Source: an uncultured Lachnospiraceae bacterium (GTDB lineage Bacteria > Bacillota > Clostridia > Lachnospirales > Lachnospiraceae). From it: DNA of 45,327 nt. The stretch is from NCBI GenBank assembly GCA_948473115.1, contig CAOKWI010000032.1, positions 1 to 45,327 of the forward strand, in the 5' to 3' direction. The notes beneath the pieces are model-generated. The model did not search any database and was not told the DNA's origin. It saw nothing but the letters and a program-made list of their open reading frames with translations. Made by a program: the position numbers and the translations under genes. Of this stretch, positions 35,837-45,149 are shown in pieces; positions within the stretch are counted from its first letter, which is position 1, and each line of letters starts with the position of its first letter.

Positions 35837-37738
35837 ATGACATTCAACTTTGAAGAAGAACTGAAAAAACTTCCCAAAGAGCCGGGCGTCTATATTATGC
35901 GGGATGATAAGGACGTGATCCTGTATGTGGGCAAGGCGGTCAACCTCCACAATCGTGTCCGCTCCTATTTCCGGGAAAATATCGGAAGAGGTCCCATGAT
36001 CGACAAGATGGTGTCATTGATCGCAAGGTTTGAATATATCGTGACGGATTCCGAACTGGAAGCGCTTGTGCTGGAGAATAACCTGATCAAAGAAAATTCT
36101 CCCAAATATAATACCTTGCTGAAGGATGATAAGACGTATCCCTATATCAAGGTGACGCTGGGCGAGGAGTACCCCAGGATCCAGTTTTCCCGCACCATGA
36201 AAAAAGACAGATCCAAGTATTTCGGGCCTTACACCAGCGCGGCCGCGGTGAAGGATACCATTGAACTCCTGAATAAGCTGTATTGTCTGCGCACCTGCAA
36301 CCGCAGCCTGCCCAGGGACATCGGGCTGGAGCGCCCCTGCCTGAATTATCATATCAAACAGTGCATGGCTCCCTGCCAGGGCTATATCAGCAGGGAACAG
36401 TACAGGGAGCAGGTGAATCAGGCGCTGGAATTTTTGAACGGCAATTACAATATGATATTGAAGGATCTGGAATCAAAAATGAAAAATGCCGCGGAAACGT
36501 TGGATTTTGAGGCGGCAGCAGGCTACCGGGATCTGTACAACAGCGTGAAACAGGTTGCCCAGAAGCAAAAGATCACGGACAGCGTGGGAGAGGACAAGGA
36601 CATCATTGCCCTGTATCAGGATGAGAATGAGGCCGTGGTTCAGGTGTTCTTTGTCAGGGATGGCAAACTGATCGGCAGGGAACACTATTACATGACACAT
36701 GTTTCGGAAAACAAGGCGGAGATCCTGGAGAACTTTGTCAAGCAGTTTTATGCCGGAACGCCTTTTATCCCCAGGGAATTGATGCTCCAGTATGAGATAG
36801 AGGACTGCCAGCTGATTGAAAAGTGGCTGACCGGACGGAAGGGCGGCAGGGTATATCTCCGTGTGCCCAAGATCGGTTCCAAGGAGAAGCTGGTGGAGCT
36901 GGCGGCACAGAATGCCCGGCACATCCTGGAACAGGACAGGGAGAGACTGAAGCGCGAGGAGGGCAGGACTATCGGTGCGGTCAAGGAGATCGCCAATATC
37001 CTGGGGCTGCCCCATATCGAGCGGATGGAGGCATTTGACATTTCCAATATCAACGGCTTTGAAAACGTGGGATCCATGATCGTCTTTGAAAAAGGGAAAC
37101 CGAAGCCCAGCGATTACCGGAAGTTCCGAATCAAGACCGTGTCCGGTCCCGATGATTACGCCTGTATGAGGGAGGTGCTGACCAGACGGTTCCGCCATGG
37201 CCTGGAGGAGAGCAGGGAGCTGGAGGAGAAGGATCTGGATCGGGAGTACGGCAGTTTCACGAAGTTTCCTGACCTGCTGATGATGGACGGCGGCAGGGGG
37301 CAGGTGAATATCGCCCTGTCCGTGCTGGAGGAGTTACAGGTTCGCATCCCTGTCTGCGGCATGGTGAAAGATGACAACCACCGCACCAGAGGGCTTTATT
37401 ATAACAATGTGGAATTGCCCATTGACACCCATTCGGAGGGCTTTAAGCTGATCACCAGGGTACAGGATGAAGCCCACCGCTTTGCCATTGAATATCACCG
37501 TTCCCTGAGGAGCAAAGCCCAGGTGAAGTCCGTGCTGGACGATATCCCCGGCGTAGGGCCTGCCAGAAGAAAGGCGCTGATGCGGCATTTCAAGTCCATT
37601 GAGGAGATCAGGGCGGCCTCCGTGGAGGAACTGGCGTCCCTCCCGGAACTGAATGTGAGGGCGGCGGAGGAAATATATCACTTTTTCCGTAAAAACACTT
37701 CTTCACAGGAACAAAACCATGTGTTACAATTTAAATGA
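35837..37738 (+). CDS. uvrC: Excinuclease ABC subunit C
   Basis: UvrC makes the two incisions of nucleotide-excision repair with UvrA and UvrB. The 633-residue protein has the N-terminal GIY-YIG nuclease ([29 protein letters not shown]), a UVR motif binding UvrB (about 205-240, [19 protein letters not shown]), the RNase H-like C-terminal nuclease ([30 protein letters not shown]) and a terminal helix-hairpin-helix ([16 protein letters not shown]). All are intact and the length is normal. AAGGAG precedes the ATG. It opens a same-strand run with hprK, whose start is about 50 bases on. Confidence 0.96.
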   Translation: MTFNFEEELKKLPKEPGVYIMRDDKDVILYVGKAVNLHNRVRSYFRENIGRGPMIDKMVSLIARFEYIVTDSELEALVLENNLIKENSPKYNTLLKDDKTYPYIKVTLGEEYPRIQFSRTMKKDRSKYFGPYTSAAAVKDTIELLNKLYCLRTCNRSLPRDIGLERPCLNYHIKQCMAPCQGYISREQYREQVNQALEFLNGNYNMILKDLESKMKNAAETLDFEAAAGYRDLYNSVKQVAQKQKITDSVGEDKDIIALYQDENEAVVQVFFVRDGKLIGREHYYMTHVSENKAEILENFVKQFYAGTPFIPRELMLQYEIEDCQLIEKWLTGRKGGRVYLRVPKIGSKEKLVELAAQNARHILEQDRERLKREEGRTIGAVKEIANILGLPHIERMEAFDISNINGFENVGSMIVFEKGKPKPSDYRKFRIKTVSGPDDYACMREVLTRRFRHGLEESRELEEKDLDREYGSFTKFPDLLMMDGGRGQVNIALSVLEELQVRIPVCGMVKDDNHRTRGLYYNNVELPIDTHSEGFKLITRVQDEAHRFAIEYHRSLRSKAQVKSVLDDIPGVGPARRKALMRHFKSIEEIRAASVEELASLPELNVRAAEEIYHFFRKNTSSQEQNHVLQFK

Positions 37739-37786
37739 TATAGAATGACGTGGAAGCGGAAACAGGCGTGAGCAAGGGGTGTGGAT

Positions 37787-38740
37787 ATGGAGAGTATCGC
37801 TTTAAAAAAAGTCGTGGAAAAAATGGAGCTGGAAAACCTGACTCCCGATATTGAGATCAAGGGAATCCGCGTCACGCAGTCGGATGTCAATCGTCCCGCA
37901 TTGCAGATGACAGGCTTTTTCCAGCATTTCGACGCCACCAGGCTGCAGGTGATAGGCTTTGTGGAGTACACGTATATGGAGGGTCTTTCGGAGCAGCGGC
38001 AGCGGGAGGTTTACGATGAATTGATGTCGTACGATATCCCTGCTTTCGTGTTTTGCAGGGAATTGCAGCCCAACCCCGTTTTCATGGAGCGGGCGCTGGC
38101 CCATAGAATCCCGATTTTTTCCAGTAAGAAGGCTACTTCCGGATTTATGGCGGAGACCATCAGATGGCTGAACGTAAAGCTTGCGCCCTGTATTTCCGTA
38201 CATGGCGTGCTGGTGGATGTCTACGGGGAAGGCGTGCTGATCACCGGGGAGAGCGGCATCGGCAAGTCAGAGGCCGCGCTGGAGCTGATCAAGCGCGGAC
38301 ACCGTCTGGTCACTGACGATGTGGTGGAGCTTCGGAAGGTAAGCGATGAGACGCTGATCGGATCGGCGCCTGATGTGACGAAGCATCTGATCGAGCTGCG
38401 CGGTATCGGCATTGTGGATGTGAAGTCACTTTACGGGGCATCTTCTGTAAAGGATACCGCAAATATTGATCTGGTGATCCGCCTGGAGGAATGGGATAAG
38501 GATAAAGAATACGACAGGCTGGGACTGGAGGAGAACTACACGGAATATCTGGGCAATAAGATCATCTGCCACAACATTCCCATCCGGCCCGGGCGTAATC
38601 TGGCGGTCATCTGCGAGACCGCGGCGGTAAACCACCGTCAGAAGAAGATGGGCTATAATGCGGCGCAGGAGCTCTACACCCGTGTGCAGAGATCCCTGGC
38701 GAGAAAGCGCAATGACGATGAAGACGAGGATGATGAATGA
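37787..38740 (+). CDS. hprK: HPr kinase/phosphorylase
   Basis: HprK phosphorylates Ser46 of HPr and Crh when glycolytic intermediates are high, driving CcpA-dependent catabolite repression, and removes the phosphate when phosphate is high. The 317-residue protein has an N-terminal MurF-like domain and a C-terminal kinase domain with P-loop GESGIGKSEAALEL and VTDDVVELRKV, then the signature region ELRGIGIVDVKSLYG. ATG 37787, seven bases after AGGGG, is preferred to an in-frame GTG at 37781. The stop overlaps the next gene. The likely partner Crh is encoded four genes downstream. Confidence 0.95.
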   Translation: MESIALKKVVEKMELENLTPDIEIKGIRVTQSDVNRPALQMTGFFQHFDATRLQVIGFVEYTYMEGLSEQRQREVYDELMSYDIPAFVFCRELQPNPVFMERALAHRIPIFSSKKATSGFMAETIRWLNVKLAPCISVHGVLVDVYGEGVLITGESGIGKSEAALELIKRGHRLVTDDVVELRKVSDETLIGSAPDVTKHLIELRGIGIVDVKSLYGASSVKDTANIDLVIRLEEWDKDKEYDRLGLEENYTEYLGNKIICHNIPIRPGRNLAVICETAAVNHRQKKMGYNAAQELYTRVQRSLARKRNDDEDEDDE

Positions 38741-39678
38741 TGGGAAAGTATGCGTTTGGAGTGGATATCGGCGGCACTACCGTAAAGATCGGTCTGTTTG
38801 ACAGGGAGGGCTGTGCGCTGGATAAGTGGGAGATCCCCACGGTGAAGGATAATGAGGGAACCTCTATTTTGCCCGATGTGGCACAGAGCCTTCTGGATAA
38901 GATGAAGGAGAAGGGTATTGAAAGGGAAGACCTGGTGGGAATCGGCGTGGGAGCGCCCGGCGCCATAGACCGGAACGGCAATCTGGTGAGCAGGGCGGTG
39001 AACCTGGGCTGGAATCCTTTTAACATACCGAAGGCGTTGGGCGCATATATTGATGTACCGGTAAAGGCTGCCAATGACGCCAATGCGGCGGCTTTCGGCG
39101 AGATGTGGCAGGGCGGCGGCAAGGGCTTTTCCAATCTGGTTGCCGTGACGCTGGGAACCGGCGTGGGCGGCGGCATTATCGTGGATGGAAACATTCTCAC
39201 CGGAGCTTCCGGCGGCGGCGGGGAAATCGGTCATATCCATATCGAAGACGCCGAGGCGGAAAGCTGCGGCTGTGGAAAAAAGGGCTGTCTGGAGCAGTAC
39301 GCCTCCGCCACGGGTATTGTGCGTCTGGCGAGAAGACGTCTGGAAAAGGATGACACACCCAGTGTCCTGCGGGAAGGAGAGGTTTCCGCCAGAACGGTTT
39401 TCGACGCGGTGAAGGCGGGAGACAGAGTGGCCGTGGAGATCGCGGAGCAGTTTGGCGAATACCTGGGAAAAGGGCTGGCAAATGTGGCCAGTGTGGTGAA
39501 TCCGGAGGTGTTTGTCATTGGCGGCGGCGTATCCAAGGCGGGTGAGATTCTGTTCCAATTTGTGGAACCGGCGTTTCAGAGGTACGCGTTCCCCGCATGC
39601 CGGAATACGGCATTCACCCTGGCGAAGCTGGGCAATGATGCGGGCATTTACGGGGCGGCAGGGCTTATTTTAAATTAA
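38737..39678 (+). CDS. glcK: ROK family glucokinase
   Basis: The 313-residue protein shows the ATP-binding FGVDIGGTTVKIGLFD, the sugar-binding ANDANAAAFGE and the ROK zinc motif SCGCGKKGCLEQYAS, with the catalytic Asp in the AxNDANAA stretch. It phosphorylates glucose to glucose-6-phosphate for glycolysis. The start overlaps the hprK stop (ATGATGA arrangement), so translation is coupled; a second ATG at 38740 may also be used. Placement between hprK and murB fits carbon-catabolite control. The symbol is by family; some ROK proteins use other sugars or act as repressors, but no DNA-binding domain is present here. Confidence 0.9.
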   Translation: MMGKYAFGVDIGGTTVKIGLFDREGCALDKWEIPTVKDNEGTSILPDVAQSLLDKMKEKGIEREDLVGIGVGAPGAIDRNGNLVSRAVNLGWNPFNIPKALGAYIDVPVKAANDANAAAFGEMWQGGGKGFSNLVAVTLGTGVGGGIIVDGNILTGASGGGGEIGHIHIEDAEAESCGCGKKGCLEQYASATGIVRLARRRLEKDDTPSVLREGEVSARTVFDAVKAGDRVAVEIAEQFGEYLGKGLANVASVVNPEVFVIGGGVSKAGEILFQFVEPAFQRYAFPACRNTAFTLAKLGNDAGIYGAAGLILN

Positions 39679-39691
39679 AAAATTTTTAGAT

Positions 39692-39943
39692 CGAAGAGAA
39701 GAGACGGAACTGGAATAAAAACAGCCTCGGATCGGAGGCGCCCGGAAGGGATTTCAGACGCGAAGGCGGCTGAACATCACTTCCAGGGAAAAGGGCGCCG
39801 AAGAGAAGAGACGGAACTGGAATAAGAACAGCCTCGGATCGGAGGCGCCCGGAAGGGATTTCAGACGCGAAAGCGGCTGAACATCACTTCCAGGGAAAAG
39901 GGCGCCGAAGAGAAGAGACGGAACTGGAATAGGAAAGACAACA
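39692..39943 (+). repeat. Tandem 107-bp structured repeats upstream of murB
   Basis: Two nearly identical 107-bp units start at 39692 and 39799, and a third partial unit (about 28 bases) starts at 39906. Each contains ACGGAACTGGAA, AACAGCCTCGGA and a long hairpin: GGCGCCC (39737-39743) with GGGCGCC (39793-39799), GGAAG with CTTCC, GAT with ATC, TTCAG (39753-39757) with CTGAA (39770-39774), and CGC with GCG around GAAG. The second copy differs by AAGCGG for AAGGCGG-type loop changes. No protein is encoded. A diverged relative is at 12242-12358. Confidence 0.75.
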
Positions 39944-40849
39944 ATGATCAGTGCAGCAGTAATCGAGGCTTTACAGGGATACGTCCCGGAAGAAAATATC
40001 AGTTTGCAGGAGAAGATGGCAGGTCACACCACTTTTCGAATCGGTGGACCTGCTGATTGCTTTTTGCAGTTGGAGAGCGAAGAACAGCTACAGAAGGTTC
40101 AGAAGTATCTGAATCTGGTGGAGGAGCCTTATTTTATCCTGGGCAATGGAAGTAATTTACTGGTCAGTGACAGGGGATATCAGGGCATCATATTACAGAT
40201 CGGACAAAAGATGGGCCGTATCCAGGTCAGCGGAAACACCATCGTCGCCCAGGCGGGAGCTCCGCTGTCGCAGGTTTCGAAAGCGGCTTATGAGCACGGT
40301 CTTTCCGGGCTGGAATTTGCCGCCGGAATCCCCGGCACGGTAGGCGGAGGCGTGGTGATGAACGCAGGCGCTTACGGCGGCGAGATGAGCCAGGTTGTGA
40401 CCATGGTGCGGGTGGTCGATAAAAACGGCGAGATCATGGAGCTGGATAACAGTACCATGGAATTTGACTATCGCTACAGTGCCATCAAGAAATACCCCTT
40501 TACCGTGACGGAGGTCACAATGAAGCTGACAGAGGGGAACAAAGAGGAGATCCGGGCCAGGATCAGGGAACTGGTAGCAAAGAGAAGGGAAAAGCAGCCC
40601 CTGGATTATCCGAGTGCGGGCAGCACCTTTAAACGGCCGGAGGGACACTTTGCAGGGAAACTGATCATGGATGCCGGCTTGCGGGGGTTCCAGATCGGGG
40701 GCGCCCGAGTGTCTGATAAGCACTGTGGTTTCATTGTCAATACGGGGAACGCTACCGCGGAGGATGTGAAAGACGTGATAGCGGAGGTGCAGGCCCGGGT
40801 AAAAGAACTGTTTCGTGTGGAACTGGAGCCGGAGATCATATTTTTGTGA
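39944..40849 (+). CDS. murB: UDP-N-acetylenolpyruvoylglucosamine reductase
   Basis: MurB reduces enolpyruvyl-UDP-GlcNAc to UDP-MurNAc with NADPH and FAD, an early step of peptidoglycan synthesis. The 301-residue protein has the FAD-binding TTFRIGGPADCF, LGNGSNLLVSD, GIPGTVGGGVVMNAGAYG, and the active-site PSAGSTFKRPEG; it is the type II enzyme lacking the extra loop. ATG 39944 follows AGGAAAG. The tandem repeats directly upstream make a roughly 265-base gap after the glucokinase gene. Confidence 0.95.
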   Translation: MISAAVIEALQGYVPEENISLQEKMAGHTTFRIGGPADCFLQLESEEQLQKVQKYLNLVEEPYFILGNGSNLLVSDRGYQGIILQIGQKMGRIQVSGNTIVAQAGAPLSQVSKAAYEHGLSGLEFAAGIPGTVGGGVVMNAGAYGGEMSQVVTMVRVVDKNGEIMELDNSTMEFDYRYSAIKKYPFTVTEVTMKLTEGNKEEIRARIRELVAKRREKQPLDYPSAGSTFKRPEGHFAGKLIMDAGLRGFQIGGARVSDKHCGFIVNTGNATAEDVKDVIAEVQARVKELFRVELEPEIIFL

Positions 40850-40902
40850 CCGGATTTAAGGCTGATTCTTGAAGATTCCTTATAACAGGAGATGAATAAC
40901 AG

Positions 40903-41769
40903 ATGAGATTTGTCATAGTGACCGGAATGAGCGGCGGCGGGAAAAGCACGGCCTTGAAAATGCTGGAGGATGTGGGTTTTTACTGTGTGGATAATCTGCC
41001 CGTATCCCTGATCGAGAAGTTCGTGGAGCTGGTATCCGTGCCCGGCAGCGAGATCAACAGGGTGGCCCTGGGGCTGGATGTCCGCGCGGATCAGTCTTTT
41101 GAAGAGACCACGAAGATCCTGGATCAGCTCAGGGAGGCAGGATACAATTTTGAGATCCTGTTTATGGACGCCAGTGAAGCCTCCCTGATCAAACGATACA
41201 AGGAGACCCGGCGCGTTCATCCCCTGGCGGTGGACGGCAGGGTGGAAGAAGGCGTGAAAAAGGAGCGGAAGGTGTTGGAAAATGTCCGGAAAAATGCGGA
41301 TTATGTCCTTGACACCTCCAAGCTTCTGACCAGGGAACTGAAAGAGGAACTGGACCGCATTTTTGTGAAGAATGAAGAATATAATAGTCTCATGGTAACG
41401 GTAATGTCCTTCGGCTTTAAACACGGCATACCCGCGGACGCCGACCTGGTGTTTGACGTGCGTTTCCTGCCGAATCCTTTTTATATCGATGAATTGAAGA
41501 AAAAGACAGGAAATGACAGGGAAGTGCAGGATTACGTGATGGGCTTTCCGGAGGCTGAGACCTTTATGGAGAAGCTGACCGACCTGATACAGTTTCTGAT
41601 CCCCAACTATGTCAAAGAGGGAAAGTATCAGCTGGTGGCAGCCATCGGCTGTACCGGAGGGAAGCATAGAAGCGTTACCCTTGCCAACGAGTTGTACAAG
41701 CGTATGAAGGACAAGGGAAAATACGGTATGAAGCTGTACCACCGGGACATTATGAATCAGGGGACTTAA
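40903..41769 (+). CDS. rapZ: RapZ-family nucleotide-binding protein (YvcJ)
   Basis: A 288-residue P-loop NTPase with VTGMSGGGKSTALKMLEDVGFYCVDNLP at its N-terminus and a C-terminal domain with GCTGGKHRSVTLA. In E. coli RapZ controls the glmS-regulating small RNAs; in Bacillus the homologue YvcJ is linked to competence and sugar metabolism. Here it lies between murB and whiA in the conserved cluster, three bases before whiA. The usual neighbour YvcK (gluconeogenesis factor) is not present between them. AGGAG lies 12 bases before ATG. Confidence 0.93.
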   Translation: MRFVIVTGMSGGGKSTALKMLEDVGFYCVDNLPVSLIEKFVELVSVPGSEINRVALGLDVRADQSFEETTKILDQLREAGYNFEILFMDASEASLIKRYKETRRVHPLAVDGRVEEGVKKERKVLENVRKNADYVLDTSKLLTRELKEELDRIFVKNEEYNSLMVTVMSFGFKHGIPADADLVFDVRFLPNPFYIDELKKKTGNDREVQDYVMGFPEAETFMEKLTDLIQFLIPNYVKEGKYQLVAAIGCTGGKHRSVTLANELYKRMKDKGKYGMKLYHRDIMNQGT

Positions 41770-41772
41770 GGG

Positions 41773-42648
41773 ATGTCATTTTCAGGAGAGGTAAAGGCAG
41801 AACTGACCAGGCATATCAGCCCTGCGAGACACTGTCAGCTGGCAGAGCTGGCGGCCATTGTAAGCTTCTGCGGACAATTCGGACGTGAGAAGGATGGAAA
41901 ATATACCATCGGCTTTCAGACCGAAAATGATGCATTAGTCAAAAAAGGCTTTACATTATTAAAAAAATTGTATAATATAGAAAATGGTGTTTCGCTGACG
42001 GAACAGGAAGTACGGGATATCATGCAGAAGGCGGGCGGCGTGGGGCAGCCGGTCAGTCCGCTGACAATAAAGAACACGTGCTGTAAGAGGGCGTTCCTGA
42101 GAGGCGCTTTTCTCAGCGCAGGCTCCATGAGCGATCCCCGAAAGGGGTATCATCTGGAATTTGTCTGTAGTAATGAGGAACAGGCGGCACAGCTGCAGCA
42201 GGTCATGCGCAGGTTTGACATAGAGGCGAAGATTGTCCTTCGCAAAAAGTATTATGTGGTTTACCTGAAAGAGGGTTCCGCCATCGTGGATTTGCTGAAT
42301 GTCTGTGAGGCACCGGTCTCACTGATGAACCTGGAGAATATGAGGATTATCAAGGAGATGCGTAATTCCGTTAACAGACGGGTGAACTGTGAGACGGCAA
42401 ATATATCAAAGACGGTGAATGCCTCAGCGAGACAGATTGAGGATATTGAATATATCAGAAAACATTATGGATTTGAGAAGCTTTCCGGGACTTTGCGGGA
42501 GATGGCGGAGGTAAGGCTGGAGAATCCGGATGCCCCCCTGAAAGAATTGGGAGAGTACCTGACTCCAACCGTTGGAAAATCCGGTGTCAATCATCGACTG
42601 CGTAAGTTGAGTGAGCTTGCTGAAAGGTTAAGACAGAGTGAAATATAA
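41773..42648 (+). CDS. whiA: DNA-binding protein WhiA
   Basis: WhiA combines a LAGLIDADG-homing-endonuclease-like domain without nuclease residues (about 1-200, with FLRGAFLSAGSMSDP) with a C-terminal helix-turn-helix (LGEYLTPTVGKSGVNHRLRKL). It acts in sporulation-septation control in actinobacteria and in division and chromosome segregation in Bacillus. At 291 residues it is a little short of the 310-330 usual for the family but shows both domains. It begins three bases after rapZ. Confidence 0.92.
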   Translation: MSFSGEVKAELTRHISPARHCQLAELAAIVSFCGQFGREKDGKYTIGFQTENDALVKKGFTLLKKLYNIENGVSLTEQEVRDIMQKAGGVGQPVSPLTIKNTCCKRAFLRGAFLSAGSMSDPRKGYHLEFVCSNEEQAAQLQQVMRRFDIEAKIVLRKKYYVVYLKEGSAIVDLLNVCEAPVSLMNLENMRIIKEMRNSVNRRVNCETANISKTVNASARQIEDIEYIRKHYGFEKLSGTLREMAEVRLENPDAPLKELGEYLTPTVGKSGVNHRLRKLSELAERLRQSEI

Positions 42649-42685
42649 AGTGCGCAGCGGTGAAAGGCGCAAGGAGGAGCAAGTT

Positions 42686-42955
42686 ATGACAAAGAGGAAC
42701 ATTCAGGTAAGACTGGAGAATGGGCTGGAGGCAAGACCTATAGCGCACCTGGTGCAGGAGGCCAGCAAGTATGACAGCACCATCTATATTATCTCCGAGG
42801 GTAAAAAGGTCAATGCCAAGAGTATCATGGGCATGATGAGCCTGGGACTGGACAGCGGTGAGGACCTGGAGGTGGCCGCGGAGGGATTGGATGAACAGGC
42901 CGCAGTGGAGGGAATTGAAAGCTTTCTCAGCGGCAAGGCAGCCGCAGCAAAATAG
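42686..42955 (+). CDS. crh: HPr-like regulatory protein, Crh-type (no catalytic His15)
   Basis: An 89-residue HPr fold. The normal phosphotransfer His15 is Glu15 (GLEARPIAHLV), so it cannot take phosphate from enzyme I. The regulatory Ser46 is kept (VNAKS46IMGMMSLG), so it can be phosphorylated by HprK. This matches Crh of Bacillus, which has Gln15 and works only in catabolite repression. The gene follows whiA, as crh does in Bacillus. ATG 42686 is preceded by AAGGAGG; the ATG at 42638 overlaps whiA and is rejected. A weak hairpin follows. Confidence 0.85.
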   Translation: MTKRNIQVRLENGLEARPIAHLVQEASKYDSTIYIISEGKKVNAKSIMGMMSLGLDSGEDLEVAAEGLDEQAAVEGIESFLSGKAAAAK

Positions 42956-42968
42956 GATGATACAAGTC

Positions 42969-43002
42969 AGACCCGGAAAGCTTTGCCTTCCGGGTCTGCT
43001 TA
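42969..43002 (+). terminator. Hairpin after crh
   Basis: AGACCCGGAA (42969-42978) and TTCCGGGTCT (42988-42997) form a perfect 10-bp stem. GCTTAT follows instead of a clean T run, so termination may be partial. Confidence 0.5.
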
Positions 43003-43024
43003 TCATATGGGGGAGGAGGCGCCC

Positions 43025-43918
43025 ATGGATAAAAAGTTATTATTTGTCTATAATCCAAAGGCGGGCAAGGCCCGGATCAGGACGAAGCTTGCGGATATTC
43101 TGGAGGTGTTTGCCAGAGACGGTTATGAACTTACGGTCTGTCCCACGCAGAAGCAGGGGGATGCCTGCAGGATCGTGGCAGGCCGGTCAAGGGAGTATGA
43201 CCTGGTGGTGTGCAGCGGCGGGGACGGCACCCTGGACGAAACGGTGACGGGTATGATGCAGAGCGGTTTCCGAACGCCTGTGGGGTATATTCCCGCAGGC
43301 AGTACCAATGACTTCGGGGGCAGCCTGGCCCTGCCGAAGAACATGGTGCAGGCAGCCCAGACCATAGTGGAGGGCAGGAATTTCCCCTGTGACATGGGCG
43401 CCTTCAACGAGGATGTATTTGTCTATATTGCGGCTTTCGGGCTGTTTACGGATGTGTCCTATGAGACAGGACAGGATATGAAAAATGTATTGGGGCATAT
43501 GGCGTACATCCTGGAGGGGATGAAGCGCCTGCCGGCCATTAAATCCTATCCCATGCGCGTTTGTTATGAGGATAAGGCCATAGAGGATGATTTTATTTTC
43601 GGAATGATCACAAATTCCGTCTCTGTGGGAGGCTTTAAGAATATCACCGGTAAGAATGTGAAGCTGGATGACGGCGTCTTTGAGGTGACGCTGATCAAAA
43701 AGCCGAAAAATCCGGTGGAACTGAATAATATCATGCTGTCGCTGTTGAACCGCGCCATTGACACCAAGTCCATGTACTGTTTCCGGACGGCGGAGCTGGA
43801 ACTGGAATCACCGGAGCCTGTGGCCTGGACGCTGGACGGGGAAAACGGCGGCGCACATAAGGATGTACGCATTAAAAATCTCCACCATGCCATAGAGATC
43901 CGGGTGAAGAACGGATAA
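43025..43918 (+). CDS. Diacylglycerol/sphingosine-kinase-like lipid kinase
   Basis: The 297-residue protein has the DAGK catalytic motif VVCSGGDGTLDETVTG and the following GYIPAGSTNDFGGSLAL, typical of DgkB/YegS-like lipid kinases. It begins LLFVYNPKAGKARI. It is expected to phosphorylate diacylglycerol or a related lipid at the inner membrane surface, although it has no membrane helix. ATG 43025 is preceded by GGGAGGAGG. It is probably an independent unit after the crh hairpin. Confidence 0.88.
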   Translation: MDKKLLFVYNPKAGKARIRTKLADILEVFARDGYELTVCPTQKQGDACRIVAGRSREYDLVVCSGGDGTLDETVTGMMQSGFRTPVGYIPAGSTNDFGGSLALPKNMVQAAQTIVEGRNFPCDMGAFNEDVFVYIAAFGLFTDVSYETGQDMKNVLGHMAYILEGMKRLPAIKSYPMRVCYEDKAIEDDFIFGMITNSVSVGGFKNITGKNVKLDDGVFEVTLIKKPKNPVELNNIMLSLLNRAIDTKSMYCFRTAELELESPEPVAWTLDGENGGAHKDVRIKNLHHAIEIRVKNG

Positions 43919-44055
43919 TAAAGTATTCCATTTTTGTGGGAAATATGGTATATTTATAAAAACAAAAATTGTAACCGTAAAGAACAGAGTTCTGAACAGT
44001 TGCGAGGATTCCCTGCTGGGAATGAAAATTAAATGAGAAATCGGAGGTATGTATT

Positions 44056-44922
44056 ATGTTAGTTTCTGCAACAGACATGTTGAAGAAGGCGAAGGCTGGT
44101 CATTATGCCGTGGGCCAGTTCAATATTAACAATCTGGAATGGACAAAGTCCATTCTGCTCACTGCGAAGGAATGCAGATCACCTGTTATCCTTGGCGTGT
44201 CCGAGGGCGCAGGCAAGTACATGGGCGGCTATCACGCGGTTGTAGGTATGGTGAACGGCCTGCTGAAGGATCTGGATATCGACGTACCTGTAGCGCTGCA
44301 TCTGGATCACGGTTCTTTCGAAGGATGCTATAAATGTATCGAGGCAGGTTTTTCTTCCATTATGTTTGACGGTTCCCACTACCCCATCGATGAGAATGTG
44401 GCTAAGACTACCGAACTGGTTAAAGCTGCCCACGGCAAGGGAATGTCCATCGAAGCGGAGGTAGGTTCCATCGGCGGCGAGGAAGACGGCGTGGTAGGCA
44501 TGGGCGAGTGCGCCGATCCCAAGGAGTGCAAGGCCATCGCCGATCTGGGTGTTGATTTCCTGGCGGCAGGCATCGGCAATATCCATGGCAAATATCCCGC
44601 AAACTGGAAGGGATTAAGCTTTGAGACACTGGATGCGGTACAGCAGCTCACAGGGGAACTTCCCCTGGTGCTCCACGGCGGTACAGGCATCCCTGCTGAT
44701 ATGATCAAGAAAGCGATCAGCCTGGGCGTGGCGAAAATCAATGTAAATACAGAATGCCAGCTTTCCTTTGCGGATGCTACCCGTAAGTACATTGAGGCAG
44801 GCAAGGATCTGGAAGGCAAGGGCTTCGATCCCCGTAAGCTCCTGGCTCCAGGTGCGGAGGCAATCAAAGCGACCGTCAAGGAGAAGATGGAACTGTTCGG
44901 ATCTGTCGGTAAGGCTGACTGA
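44056..44922 (+). CDS. fba: Class II fructose-bisphosphate aldolase
   Basis: A zinc-dependent aldolase of 288 residues splitting fructose-1,6-bisphosphate into dihydroxyacetone phosphate and glyceraldehyde-3-phosphate. Zinc and substrate motifs are LHLDHGSFEGC, EAEVGSIGGEEDG, GIGNIHGKY and LHGGTGIP; NVNTECQLSFA binds phosphate. The DHGS pattern fits the glycolytic class IIA/B enzyme. AATCGGAGG precedes ATG 44056. The upstream gap (43919-44055) contains TATA-rich sequence and a small ATTCCC/GGGAAT hairpin but no promoter I would assert. A terminator follows. Confidence 0.95.
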   Translation: MLVSATDMLKKAKAGHYAVGQFNINNLEWTKSILLTAKECRSPVILGVSEGAGKYMGGYHAVVGMVNGLLKDLDIDVPVALHLDHGSFEGCYKCIEAGFSSIMFDGSHYPIDENVAKTTELVKAAHGKGMSIEAEVGSIGGEEDGVVGMGECADPKECKAIADLGVDFLAAGIGNIHGKYPANWKGLSFETLDAVQQLTGELPLVLHGGTGIPADMIKKAISLGVAKINVNTECQLSFADATRKYIEAGKDLEGKGFDPRKLLAPGAEAIKATVKEKMELFGSVGKAD

Positions 44923-44954
44923 CATGGATATATGATGGTATAAAGAAAACAAAA

Positions 44955-44997
44955 TGCCCCTTGAATGGATAATTCCACTCAGGGGGCTATTTTTGTA
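44955..44997 (+). terminator. Terminator of fba
   Basis: GCCCCTTGA-TGGA-like arm (44956-44969) pairs with TTCCACTCAGGGGGC (44973-44987), and TATTTTTG follows. Confidence 0.85.
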
Positions 44998-45108
44998 CTT
45001 GTGCGTATATATTCTGAATATTTTATGAAGATTCCGAAATAAAGTATGAAGTCTTTGGAAGAACTGCTTAAATTCATACCGAAAGGATTTAAGGTTCTCT
45101 TAACCCTA

Positions 45109-45137
45109 TTGAATCCAGGAAAAAATCCGTTTATACT
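45109..45137 (+). promoter_or_regulatory. Promoter in the right-hand gap
   Basis: TTGAAT (45109-45114) and TATACT (45132-45137) are 17 bases apart. Transcription would start near 45144 and run straight into the inverted and tandem repeats below. Confidence 0.5.
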
Positions 45138-45149
45138 GTGCCCTGTAAG

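Noticed and set aside
39692..39943. CRISPR array
   Set aside because: The repeats are 107 bp in direct contact without unique spacers, and no cas gene is nearby.
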